DNA from: Paenibacillus sp. N3.4 | GTDB lineage: Bacteria > Bacillota > Bacilli > Paenibacillales > NBRC-103111 | Assembly (NCBI RefSeq): GCF_008017805.1 | Contig: NZ_VRTT01000001.1 | Span: 1 to 64,000, forward strand | Direction of reading: 5' to 3' | DNA length: 64,000 nt | In this document: positions 47,840 to 56,613 of the stretch, one piece after another | How the letters are laid out: each line of letters opens with the position of its first letter | How positions within the stretch are numbered: the stretch's first letter is position 1 | Made by a program: the position numbers and the translations under genes | The notes under the pieces: generated by a model | Database searches by the model: none | Seen by the model: the letters and a program-made list of their open reading frames with translations, nothing else | What the model was told of the DNA's origin: nothing

Positions 47840-49018
47840 TTACAAAAATTCACGCATCACGGCTGCCAAACGGGGAATACCCTCCCTAATTTTCTCCTCC
47901 AGCATATTGGAAAAGTTAAGACGCAATGCGTTCTCATGACCGCCATTAGGATAGAAGGAGCCTCCTGGCACAAAAGCGACGCCCTTTTCCAAACTTTTCT
48001 TTAGAATCTCCCGAGTATTGACCGTCGCTGGCAGTTCAACCCAGATAAACAATCCTCCTAAAGGCTTCTTAAATGAAGCTTCTTCGGGGAATTCCCGCTC
48101 CATGATCTCCAGCATCAAATCTCTTCTATTCCTGTATACATCTTTAATTTTTCCGATGTTTTCGTCCAAATCGAAACGTTCCATGTACGTATGGACAATT
48201 CGTTGACAGAACGTCGATGTATGCGTATCCGCCGCTTGTTTGGCTATGACATACTTTTCCATCCATTGCGGGGAAGCGCACACCCAACCGATCCTAAAAC
48301 CGGGACATAGAATTTTGGAGAAGGAGCCGAGAAACACGACCTGACCTTTCCGATCGAACGAAGCAAGCGACGGAAGCATCTCGCCTTCGTACTTTAATTC
48401 GCCATATGGATTATCCTCGACGACTACGATGTCATAACTACCTGCAATCTCCATCAATGCCTTGCGTCTTGCCAGAGACCATGACCGTCCCGTAGGATTC
48501 TGGAAATCCGGAATGACATAAATCAGCTTCACCCGATCCGTTGTCTCCAATATACGGGTCAGTTCCTCCATGATCATCCCTTGATCGTCCGTAGGCACTT
48601 CGATAAATCTCGGATTGTAGACGCGAAACGCCTGAAAAGCACCTAAAAAAGACGGGCTTTCACATAATACGACGTCTTCATCATCCAGGAATAGCTTGCC
48701 GGACAACTCGATCCCCTGCTGCGACCCGCTTGTGATCAATATGTCCTGGGGCGAGTACGATGCAGAGAACTTGGCGAGCATTCGCTGCGCAATCTGCTCT
48801 CTTAAAGGCAGGAAACCTTCGGTTATCGTGTACTGTAACGATTGTTTGCCGTGATCAGTCAATACTTGCGCAGACGCTTCTTTGATCTCCTCGATCGGAA
48901 AAAGCTCCGGCGCCGGCATTCCCCCGGCAAAAGAAATCATTCCCGGCTCCTCCGTCATTTTCAAGATCGCCCGAATGTCTGATCCACGCAAATGATCCAT
49001 TCTTTTGGAAAATTTCAT
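47840..49018 (-). CDS. PLP-dependent aminotransferase, class I/II (LysN/MocR-like catalytic domain)
   Basis: 392 aa, fold type I. The start is the ATG of MKFSKRMDHLRGSDIRAIL, near GGAAGG and AAGGAGG; the 34 extra upstream codons overlap the promoter. SFAGGMPAPELFP near 25, TSGSQQGIELSGKLF near 94, EDNPYGELKYEG near 200 and the PLP lysine in GSFSKILCPGFRIGWV near 232. Relatives act on 2-aminoadipate, aromatic or branched amino acids. As first gene of the operon it probably removes the amino group of the hydroxylated amino acid to give the 4-hydroxy-2-oxo acid for the aldolase. Confidence 0.88.
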   Translation of the reverse strand: MKFSKRMDHLRGSDIRAILKMTEEPGMISFAGGMPAPELFPIEEIKEASAQVLTDHGKQSLQYTITEGFLPLREQIAQRMLAKFSASYSPQDILITSGSQQGIELSGKLFLDDEDVVLCESPSFLGAFQAFRVYNPRFIEVPTDDQGMIMEELTRILETTDRVKLIYVIPDFQNPTGRSWSLARRKALMEIAGSYDIVVVEDNPYGELKYEGEMLPSLASFDRKGQVVFLGSFSKILCPGFRIGWVCASPQWMEKYVIAKQAADTHTSTFCQRIVHTYMERFDLDENIGKIKDVYRNRRDLMLEIMEREFPEEASFKKPLGGLFIWVELPATVNTREILKKSLEKGVAFVPGGSFYPNGGHENALRLNFSNMLEEKIREGIPRLAAVMREFL

Positions 49019-49067
49019 CCTTCCTACTTTCCTCCTTTCGTCCGTGAATAAGCATGCTACATCCCTT

Positions 49068-49097
49068 ATTTTACCGTCCCCTATTCCATTCGTTAAA
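49068..49097 (-). promoter_or_regulatory. candidate promoter of the aminotransferase-dioxygenase operon
   Basis: Minus-strand TTTAAC (49092-49097) and TAAAAT (49068-49073) are 18 bases apart and about 50 bases before the aminotransferase start, in the gap after the LysR gene. The -10 is good, the -35 weak, as might suit a LysR-activated promoter. A LysR site was not pinned down. Confidence 0.35.
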
Positions 49098-49129
49098 TAT
49101 ATATCATGCATAGAAACCATTCAGAAAAG

Positions 49130-50026
49130 CTATAGTCCCGGTTTATTAGGCAGGTTTGCCTGGATATAGGCAATAAACTCCCTGGAAGCATAAGAAAGGT
49201 ATTTATCCCGGCGATAAATCAGCGCCAACTCCCAAGCAATATGAGGATGGGAAATCGAAACGACATGAACCGCGAGATAATTCAAACGGCTCGCCATCGA
49301 TCTGGGAATCAACGAAATTCCTAATTGAGACGCCACCATCTCACAGCAGAAATCCCACAGAGAGGTCATATGGGCCACCTTGGGCTCAAACCCCGACTGC
49401 AAGCAGGCTTGCCAAACCACGTCGTGAAGGACGAATTCTTTGGTAAACAGGATGAATGGTTCATTCGTTAATTCGAATAAACTTACGGACTCTCTTCCAA
49501 CCAGCCAGTGCTCGCTGCCGACAATGGCAACCAGCTCTTCAGACAACAATGAAACCGTCCCATAATGCTGGGTGCTCACTGGCAACACGGTGACCCCAAA
49601 ATCAACATTTCCTTGTTCCAGCTGCATCTCTACATGTTTCGCACTGAATTCTACCATTTGAATCTCAATCCTGGGGTACTTCTTCTTGAACCCGGTTATT
49701 ATTTGAGGAAAAAGCAATGCGCTGACCGTAGGCAGTATTCCCATCTTCACTTTTCCTCTTTGTACATGAACCAGCTCATTCACAGAAGAAGACAAGTCCT
49801 CCATCAACTGCAAAATTTTCAAAGCCTGCTCATAAACGAGTCCTCCCGTATCTGTGAGATCAACTTCCCGCTCCGAACGGTCCAGTAATGTAACGCCCAA
49901 TTCATCTTCGAGGCTTTTGATCATCTTGCTGATGGAGGGTTGAGAAACGAACAGGACTTGCGAAGCTTTTGTGAAATTTTTATGTCTGGCGACTTCTACA
50001 AAGTATTGAAGCTGTCTAATATCCAT
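49130..50026 (-). CDS. LysR-type transcriptional regulator
   Basis: 298 aa regulator. N-terminal winged helix-turn-helix MDIRQLQYFVEVARHKNFTK split with ASQVLFVSQPSISKMIKSLEDELG at 20-43; the rest is a periplasmic-binding-like effector domain (VKMGILPTVSALLFPQIITGF, GVTVLPV). It is read in the same direction as, and 111 bases before, the aminotransferase-dioxygenase operon and is the best candidate for its inducer-sensing regulator. The effector may be the amino acid or its keto acid. Confidence 0.9.
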   Translation of the reverse strand: MDIRQLQYFVEVARHKNFTKASQVLFVSQPSISKMIKSLEDELGVTLLDRSEREVDLTDTGGLVYEQALKILQLMEDLSSSVNELVHVQRGKVKMGILPTVSALLFPQIITGFKKKYPRIEIQMVEFSAKHVEMQLEQGNVDFGVTVLPVSTQHYGTVSLLSEELVAIVGSEHWLVGRESVSLFELTNEPFILFTKEFVLHDVVWQACLQSGFEPKVAHMTSLWDFCCEMVASQLGISLIPRSMASRLNYLAVHVVSISHPHIAWELALIYRRDKYLSYASREFIAYIQANLPNKPGL

Positions 50027-50084
50027 CTGCTCTGGACTTGCCCCCCTTTGGGTCTTTTAGGAATACTTTTTTTCAGTAAAACCA

Positions 50085-50127
50085 AAACGAAAGCGCGTGT
50101 CGCTAGTGGCAACATGCGCTTTCGTTT
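50085..50127 (-). terminator. rho-independent terminator after the ACT-domain gene
   Basis: 12-bp perfect outer stem AAACGAAAGCGC / GCGCTTTCGTTT with a partly paired interior loop; the minus strand continues TGGTTTTACTG. It lies 30 bases past the ACT-domain gene and probably ends the large peptide/D-amino acid operon. Neighbouring bases (GGAATACTTTTT...GAAAGCGCGTGTCGCT) resemble those at 45008-45050. Confidence 0.8.
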
Positions 50128-50156
50128 CAATCAGCAAATATTTTAGTTTTTTCATC

Positions 50157-50393
50157 TTATTCTTCTATAAGGCTAACCGAAATAACCTCAATAATTTTCT
50201 CTATCTGAAGGGGTATTCTGGAAAGTCGAGCTTCATCTCCACTGATGGTGACCTTAATTTTATTAACACCATCCTCCACTTTCCCCCATGTTAATGACTC
50301 AATGTTTAGAACCCTTCTCATAATTACCCCAATTACTCTGGGAAGAACATCTTGATTATCATTCACCAAAATGCAAAAAGTCTGAGACATCAT
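50157..50393 (-). CDS. stand-alone ACT-domain protein, IlvN/IlvH-like
   Basis: 78 aa, starting at one of two adjacent ATG codons 6-9 bases after GGGAGG. TFCILVNDNQDVLPRVIGVI, RRVLNIESLTWG and KIKVTISGDE follow the pattern of the regulatory ACT domain of acetolactate synthase small subunits, which bind branched-chain amino acids. No catalytic synthase subunit or second domain is present. It lies 13 bases after a LysR gene and probably senses valine, leucine or isoleucine, either alone as a dimer or for a partner protein. Confidence 0.75.
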   Translation of the reverse strand: MMSQTFCILVNDNQDVLPRVIGVIMRRVLNIESLTWGKVEDGVNKIKVTISGDEARLSRIPLQIEKIIEVISVSLIEE

Positions 50394-50406
50394 GCATGGC
50401 CTCCCA

Positions 50407-51300
50407 TTACACGTTATCAAATATATCGATAAATGTTTGTGCACTCTTGGAAAGGTAACGGTTTTGAAGCCAGACAATTCCTACTTCGGATTGAAAAGAA
50501 GTATCGTAGATATCCAGTATTTGTATGTCTGGTATCCGAAAAGAAGTCATAACGGACTTTGGCAAAATCGTGGCTCCGATACCAGCTACAACTAATGCGA
50601 TAGTGATCGCCACACTCGAACATTCGCAGGTCATGTTTGGTTCAAATCCAAAACGTCTGCATTCATTTACTATTTTTTCATGCAGCCTGATTGTTTTATC
50701 ACTTTTTACAGCTAAAAGCTGCAAATCTGCGAGTTCTTTCATGGAAATGGAATTTTGTAAAGGAAAGCAATTCCACTGTCGAGGTACAACAGCCACAAAG
50801 GGGTCAGAAGGTAATCGTTTTATGGCATATTTGTCTGAATCATAATTCGATTCAAAAGGAAGTCTCGTGATCACGAGTTCAATATTTCGATGCTCCAAAT
50901 ATTCCGCGAGTGTGACATGATCCCCCTCCAAAATTTTAAAGGCAACACGAGGGTATCTCTGACGGAATTCACCAATTTTTAGCGGAAGCAGGGAGATGCA
51001 TGAAAAAACGGAACCGACTGATAACGTTCCCTGCAGTCCGTTTTCAATATCTTTTACTTCTTTTACAGCCTCATTCAAATCGTGCAGCAAACTTTCCGCC
51101 CGTCTTTGCAGAACCTCTCCCGCTTGGGTTAGCTTCATTTGCTTTCCATTGCGATCAAATAAGGTTACGCCAAGTTCTTCTTCCATCAATTTAAGCTGCC
51201 GACTTAAGGGAGGTTGTTCCATATGCAGCGCTTGGGCAGCGCGAGTAATTTGTTCTTCTTTGGCAATAGCCAAAAAGTAGTTCAGTTGGCGAACATCCAT
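50407..51300 (-). CDS. LysR-type transcriptional regulator
   Basis: 297 aa. Winged helix-turn-helix MDVRQLNYFLAIAKEEQITR with AAQALHMEQPPLSRQLKLMEEELG, then an effector-binding domain (LSVGSVFSCISLLPLKIGEFRQRYP, LVITRLPFE). It is within the run of D-amino acid/peptide genes, 11 bases after the quinone-reductase-like gene and 13 before the ACT-domain gene, and so may regulate its own operon. It differs clearly from the LysR at 49130. Confidence 0.9.
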   Translation of the reverse strand: MDVRQLNYFLAIAKEEQITRAAQALHMEQPPLSRQLKLMEEELGVTLFDRNGKQMKLTQAGEVLQRRAESLLHDLNEAVKEVKDIENGLQGTLSVGSVFSCISLLPLKIGEFRQRYPRVAFKILEGDHVTLAEYLEHRNIELVITRLPFESNYDSDKYAIKRLPSDPFVAVVPRQWNCFPLQNSISMKELADLQLLAVKSDKTIRLHEKIVNECRRFGFEPNMTCECSSVAITIALVVAGIGATILPKSVMTSFRIPDIQILDIYDTSFQSEVGIVWLQNRYLSKSAQTFIDIFDNV

Positions 51301-51311
51301 GATTCCCCTCC

Positions 51312-52317
51312 TTAAGGCATACCCAACGTGATTTTCCCGAAGTTTTGATTCCCCTCCAAATCGAATAGAGCTTCTGCCGCTTCTTCGAGGGAATACGTAC
51401 GACTTAGAACCGGACGGATGTGATGTTCTTCAAAAACGCGGAGCATGTGCCCAAACTCCTGTGGACTTCCCATAGTTGTCCCTCTAATATCCAGTTGCTT
51501 AAAAAACATTTTGGCGGGCGAGAGCTCCGGAATGGGTCCGCTTGTCGCCCCGAAGATGACGATGCGGCCGGCCGGCTTGGCCAGATAGAGCAACTGGTGG
51601 AAGGTAGGCCCGCCAACGCCATCAATGATGAGGTCAGCCTCGCCCATCACGTTTTTCAAATCCTTGGCCCAATGCGCCGAACGATAGTTCGACTCCCCCT
51701 TTCGCTCCGAGCATTTTCGCTTTCTCGAGTTTATCTTCGCTGCCGGAAGTGACAAACACATTCGCCCCTTTCAATACGGCTAATTGCAGGGCGAACAGGG
51801 CTACTCCGCCGCCGATTCCGGGAATCAATACCGTCTCCCCTTTTTGCACACAACCCCTAGTGATCATAGCTCTATAAGCCGTTAAACCGGCCAAAGGGAG
51901 CGCTGATGCTTCCTTCCAAGAAAGGTATGCAGGTTTGACATATACATTTTGACTCGGAACGGTGACATATTGCGCGTAAGTTCCATCCGTCGGCATACCC
52001 AATACGGAAAATCCGGGACCGTAGTAAGCCAGATGCTCCCCCCAGTTCAAAGCGGGATTGATGATAACAGAACATCCAAGCGGAATGTCCTGCACATCAT
52101 CGCCCAAGGCAACGACTTCACCGGCTCCGTCCGCTCCCAGAATCGAGGGAAGCTTCAGTCCGGGATACATTCCATGAGTAATCCACAAATCTCTACGATT
52201 AATAGCGGCATGCTTTAATCGCACCAACACTTCGCCTGACTTGGGCTCCGGTATATGCACCTCTTCGTAACGAAGCTGACGTGGACCGCCCAGATCTCGT
52301 AATATCACGGCTTTCAT
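51312..52317 (-). pseudogene. zinc-type alcohol dehydrogenase / quinone oxidoreductase family (MDR), reading frame broken once
   Basis: MDR-superfamily oxidoreductase, cytoplasmic, NAD(P)H dependent, of the YogA/QOR kind; substrate unknown. The start is the ATG 5 bases after GGAGG. N-terminal GroES-like domain (AINRRDLWITHGMYPGLKLPSILGADGAGEV), cofactor motif GIGGGVALFALQLA near 167, then a frame break in the CCCCC at 51695-51699 (plus strand). Removing one base there gives a 334-aa protein that continues ESNYRSAHWAKDLKN, IIDGVGGPTFHQLL and ends FGKITLGMP. This is the only break that needs a base removed. It lies 60 bases after the leucine dehydrogenase gene. Confidence 0.8.
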
Positions 52318-52377
52318 ATGAACCTCCACCTCTCCTATGGCAGCCTCCGAGACTCGATCTAGTCGGCACCGCCAAAT

Positions 52378-53439
52378 TTATACTTCGCAACTGGCTTTCC
52401 GCCGTGAATGGATGCGTTCTTCAGCAAGACGATCTGCCGCCATATAAGTAGGTATACCATCACGCTTTGAAATTTCGAAGATCAAGGAAGTGGTGTTATA
52501 GATTTCTTTCACTTTATTAAATGCCCGTTCACGATCGTAACCGTCCAATTCATCGGCAATATTAATCACTCCTCCGGCATTGATTACATAATCAGGTGCA
52601 TACAAAATGCCCATGTTATGAATCAGATCACCGATCCGCGCTTCCTTCAATTGATTGTTTGCCGCACCCGCAATGACTTTTGCTTGCAAACGAACGATTG
52701 TTTCGTCATTGATTGTAGCTCCTAATGCACAGGGAGCATAGATGTCGCAACGAACGCCATAAATATCTTTCGGGTCAACCGCTTTGGCATTATATTGTTC
52801 TACGACCTTCCTTACTGCCTCCTTGTTGATGTCGGTTACAATCAACTGCGCTCCTTCTTTATGCAGATAATCGCAGAGAACGTTGGCAACGTTTCCTACG
52901 CCTTGGACAGCTACCGTTTTTCCTTCCAAAGAATCGGAACCAAATGCTTCTCTGGCCGCAGCTTTCATGCCTTGATAGACACCGAATGCTGTTGCTGGTG
53001 AAGGATTACCCGAAGACCCGTATTTGGCGGATTTACCTGACACGTACTTCGTTTCCTGGTGAATGATATCCATATCCTCGACCGTAGTGCCTACATCCTC
53101 AGCAGTAATGTAGCGTCCGTTCAGATGTTGAATATATCGTCCGAATGCGCGAAGCATTTCTACATTTTTATCTTTTTTCGGATCACCTAGAATGACGCTT
53201 TTTCCCCCACCGAAGTTAAGCGACGATACGGCGTGTTTATAGGTCATTCCTCTGGCCAACCGCAGAACATCTTCGATTGCAGCATCATCGGAAGCATAAT
53301 TCCACATCCTCGCTCCGCCCAGTGCCGGACCCAGTGTGGTATCGTGAATAGCAATGATCGCCTTTAGTCCCGAACGCTTATCCTGGCAGAACAAAACCTC
53401 TTCGTAATCGTCTTGCACCATAGATTGAAAAATTTCCAT
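52378..53439 (-). CDS. bcd: leucine dehydrogenase
   Basis: NAD-dependent oxidative deamination of L-leucine, valine and isoleucine to their 2-oxo acids, 353 aa, cytoplasmic. The start is the ATG 6 bases after GGAGG. Catalytic lysine in [14 protein letters not shown] near 75-88, ALGGARMW near 40, and the NAD motif [17 protein letters not shown] near 177-193. In this operon it would oxidise L-amino acids produced by the racemase/deacylase and so feed the BCKDH genes at 40068-44848. Confidence 0.94.
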   Translation of the reverse strand: MEIFQSMVQDDYEEVLFCQDKRSGLKAIIAIHDTTLGPALGGARMWNYASDDAAIEDVLRLARGMTYKHAVSSLNFGGGKSVILGDPKKDKNVEMLRAFGRYIQHLNGRYITAEDVGTTVEDMDIIHQETKYVSGKSAKYGSSGNPSPATAFGVYQGMKAAAREAFGSDSLEGKTVAVQGVGNVANVLCDYLHKEGAQLIVTDINKEAVRKVVEQYNAKAVDPKDIYGVRCDIYAPCALGATINDETIVRLQAKVIAGAANNQLKEARIGDLIHNMGILYAPDYVINAGGVINIADELDGYDRERAFNKVKEIYNTTSLIFEISKRDGIPTYMAADRLAEERIHSRRKASCEV

Positions 53440-53453
53440 ACCGAACCTCCACC

Positions 53454-54272
53454 TCAAACGGTCATTTTTTCAACCACATAATAATGAACCGGATCCTCGC
53501 TGCGCAATAACCCTGTGACTACATATCCGTTTGCCAAAGCATGCTGAAATTGATCGCGCAGAGTAAATCGCCATTCTTTCGCCAAATCTAACTGGTCTCG
53601 TTTCATATCATGAAGATAGCGTGGCACCGGAATAATATACTCGTTCTCATTCCCAAGCTCTTGGCCAAGAACAGGACGGGCATAGCTCCCCGATTGCAAC
53701 CACTTCACCAGTGACGGATAGCTCTGCCATCCTTCGCTGATCATGGATTTGCCTGCAGCGGCATCAACTGCTCGCACGGATTCCAGTTCCCACTCGACCA
53801 AAAAGCGGTCTGCCGGCAATCCTTTATTCACTTCGTCAGCCAAATCTCCGTAATATGCAGGTAGGTACGTCCGTATCGTACCGCCTAATTTGCAGAGATT
53901 GAGATAAGCATTTCGCGTCTCCAGCGGATCGAACGTCCAGATGATTTTTTTATAGCCGTAATCAATTGCCCAGAGGCGCTGTTTGTGTTTTAGCTGATAA
54001 CCGATGCCTAGATCGCGATATTCGGGATCTATCGCCATCATGTGAGAACATAGCGATACTTCACCGTTCTTATATCCGGCAAATCCGTAGCAAAAACCAA
54101 CCAATTTGTCTTGATCGTACGCTCCAATGACGACCCCGCCATAGTGAATTGCCGCTATAAGCTGCGCCAACGGCGTTGTAGTCTTGTTTCCCCAAACTTG
54201 ACGTTGCAACTCTTCGACATCTGACATGTGCTCTGGTTCGGTTACTATTGCGTAATGAATCACAGGTTTCAT
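53454..54272 (-). CDS. GNAT family N-acyltransferase
   Basis: 272 aa acyltransferase. The acetyl-CoA type pocket is seen in [34 protein letters not shown] near 73-106, with the R-D-L-G-I-G-Y variant of the pyrophosphate loop; the C-terminal 100 residues are specific to the group found beside N-acylamino acid racemases. It overlaps the racemase gene (ATGA). In Geobacillus a homologous pair plus a deacylase converts D- to L-amino acids, with this enzyme succinylating the D-amino acid from succinyl-CoA. The donor here is inferred by that analogy. Confidence 0.82.
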   Translation of the reverse strand: MKPVIHYAIVTEPEHMSDVEELQRQVWGNKTTTPLAQLIAAIHYGGVVIGAYDQDKLVGFCYGFAGYKNGEVSLCSHMMAIDPEYRDLGIGYQLKHKQRLWAIDYGYKKIIWTFDPLETRNAYLNLCKLGGTIRTYLPAYYGDLADEVNKGLPADRFLVEWELESVRAVDAAAGKSMISEGWQSYPSLVKWLQSGSYARPVLGQELGNENEYIIPVPRYLHDMKRDQLDLAKEWRFTLRDQFQHALANGYVVTGLLRSEDPVHYYVVEKMTV

Positions 54273-55405
54273 TCTCTCACTCCTGCTATTTGACGATTGT
54301 AGCTCTCTTGGCGGACAAGGAACTTCTTAACACTCTCCGGTTTGATCTCGTAGCCGATTCCCGCCCCCGTCGGGACAGCAAGCACTCCTGGTGCAAACAA
54401 GAGTACTTCCGGTTCTACGATGTCTTCTACCCAGTAGCGATTGGATGCCGAGGTATCGCCTGGAATCGTGAAATTGGTCAGAGAGGTTATCGCTATATTA
54501 TGGGCGCGCCCCACTCCGGTTTCAAACATTCCGCCGCACCAGACAGGAATGTCGTGCGCCTGACACAAGTCATGAATTTTTTTCGATTCAGTCAAACCGC
54601 CTACACGGCCTACTTTAATATTAATAATCCTGCAGCTGCCCAGTTCAATCGCTTTCCGCGCATCCTCAACCGAGTGAATGCTCTCGTCCAGACAAATCGG
54701 GGTTTGCAGCTCTTTTTGCAGCTTGGCGTGGTCAATGATATCGTCATGGGAAAGCGGTTGCTCGATCATGATCAAATTGAACTGATCCAGTTCCTTTAAA
54801 ATGTCGAGTTGATCCATCGTATAGGCGGAATTGGCGTCTGCCATCAGCGGCACATCCGGCCCAAACTGTTTGCGAATGGCCCGCATCGGTTCGATATCGA
54901 AGCCGGGTTTAATCTTCACTTTGATTTTTTTATAGCCTTCATTGATAAAACCTTCCACTTTCGCCAACAACAGGTCTATGGTCGGCTCAATCCCGATACT
55001 AACACCAACATCGATGGTCGTCTTTTTCCCACCCAAACCGACTGCCAGCGAGATACCTTTCTGTTTGCAGTACAAATCCCACACAGCACCTTCCAATGCT
55101 GCTTTTGCCATATTGTTGCGGCGAATCGGGGCAAAGAGATCGTTCACTTCTTCCGGCGACGTAATCTCAGCCGAGAGCAGTTTGGGAATAAGAAATCTCT
55201 CCAGCATATACCAGACCGTGTCCGTTGTCTCCTCGTTGTACATAGGGAATGGAAAGGATGTGCTCTCCCCGTATCCTGCAGTTCCGTCCGTATCATAAAC
55301 GGTTACCAGCACCAAATCTCTTTTGTCCATCCGTCCAATGCTCGCTTCAAAAGAAGCCTTAAAAGGCATTATTAATCGTTGTAGTTCTACTCGCTCAATG
55401 TTCAT
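54269..55405 (-). CDS. N-acylamino acid racemase / o-succinylbenzoate synthase family (NSAR)
   Basis: Enolase superfamily enzyme, 378 aa. Catalytic lysine pair in KKIKVKIKPG near 160-169, metal ligands Asp in LMADANSAY near 190, Glu in MIEQPL near 215 and Asp in CLDESIHS near 240, and the second catalytic lysine in NIKVGRVGG near 264. It has no menaquinone genes around it but lies between a GNAT transferase and an M20 deacylase, so N-succinyl (or N-acyl) amino acid racemase is the likelier role than menaquinone synthesis. Confidence 0.9.
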   Translation of the reverse strand: MNIERVELQRLIMPFKASFEASIGRMDKRDLVLVTVYDTDGTAGYGESTSFPFPMYNEETTDTVWYMLERFLIPKLLSAEITSPEEVNDLFAPIRRNNMAKAALEGAVWDLYCKQKGISLAVGLGGKKTTIDVGVSIGIEPTIDLLLAKVEGFINEGYKKIKVKIKPGFDIEPMRAIRKQFGPDVPLMADANSAYTMDQLDILKELDQFNLIMIEQPLSHDDIIDHAKLQKELQTPICLDESIHSVEDARKAIELGSCRIINIKVGRVGGLTESKKIHDLCQAHDIPVWCGGMFETGVGRAHNIAITSLTNFTIPGDTSASNRYWVEDIVEPEVLLFAPGVLAVPTGAGIGYEIKPESVKKFLVRQESYNRQIAGVRE

Positions 55406-55451
55406 CGGTACGTCCCCGCTTTCATTTTAAGTTACTCCTGTTTGCTGAAGT

Positions 55452-56590
55452 TTATGCTCTGGCAGCTTCCGACACTGCGCTTGATAAAATTTGTGTGCCG
55501 TATACCAAAGATTCCAATGCAAATGACATGTGGGGATGGTGCAGACCGGGCTTTAAATCGCAACCGAGTCCAACCATCGTCGATGCTAGACCGTTCTTCT
55601 CAAGCGGGTAGAAATGAAAATCCTCCCCTCCCTGCGTCACGCACCGATCAGCCACATTTTTAGGCCCAAGAACCTTGCTGATGGCTTCTTCCACGAGCTT
55701 TATCATCGTCTCATTCACTGTTGCTGCCGGTACATAGCTGCCATACTTCCACTCCACGGAAGTATCGGTTAATGCTGCAACCGTGTGAAGCACATGTACG
55801 GTTTTTTCTTTAATTCGGCCATTCCCTCATTGGTCTGGGCCCTCAGATCGAGCGTAAATTCAGCCCTTTCCGGTATGACATTGGAGGTTTCACCTCCTCC
55901 TTGCAATTGCGTGATTTTCACAGAAAACGGGCACCGTGCTTGAAGGCGGATTCCCTGTAATGCTTGAATGATCAAGGCTGCTGCTTCAAGAGGATTTCTG
56001 CCATTTTCCGGGCGAGCAGCATGGGCTTGCAGACCCCGAATCACTCCCCGAATGGACGTAGACGCGCCGTGCACAATAACGGGAGCCGCTTTGCCATACG
56101 GCACTTCCATGCTAGGACGCAAATGCACCCCTAAGAGCATCGTTACTCCATCCATGGCGCCGTCACGGATCATTTGAAGCGCTCCCTCCCCTTTCTCCTC
56201 CGCAGGCTGAAAAATAAAGCGAATCGTTTTATGGGGGCGAATCTGACACGCAGTGAGAGCTAATGCGGTATGGAGGACCATCGTACTGTGAGCATCATGG
56301 CCACAAGAATGGTTAGCCTTCACAACACCGTCTACCTCTTGGACCAATGCATCCATGTCGGCACGAAGAGCTACGACATCCGTTGTTTCCCCTGGAATCT
56401 CCGCTACAAGACCATAGTGCCCGGCGAACGTGTGAACAGAAAAACCAGCCACTTGCAAGCGTTCTTGCAAGTAGCGCGAGGTTTTCTCTTCTTTCCAACT
56501 AGGCTCTGCCAAATCATGCAAATCGCGATAGGTTTGAACAATATGCTCACGTTGTTGATTCACGTAATCATTCGGCATGTAAGTACTCAT
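55452..56590 (-). pseudogene. M20 family amidohydrolase (N-acyl-L-amino acid deacylase), reading frame broken once
   Basis: Zinc aminoacylase of the M20D type. First frame (55769-56590): ALRADMDALVQEVDG, HSCGHDAHSTMVL zinc ligands near 95-107, QPAEEKGEGA catalytic Glu near 133. Second frame (55452-55793): VTQGGEDFHFY and the final metal His region PHMSFALESL. One extra base in the TTTTTT at 55802-55807 (plus strand) rejoins them as ELKKKTVHVLHTV, giving 379 aa, a normal length. In the proposed pathway it removes the acyl group from the L-form made by the racemase, pulling D-to-L conversion forward. Confidence 0.85.
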
Positions 56591-56613
56591 TGGTTAACTC
56601 CGTCCCCTACCTT

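Noticed and set aside
54269..55405. Racemase gene as menaquinone-synthesis menC
   Set aside because: No other men gene is present; GNAT and M20 neighbours point to the N-acylamino acid racemase role, though family members can do both.
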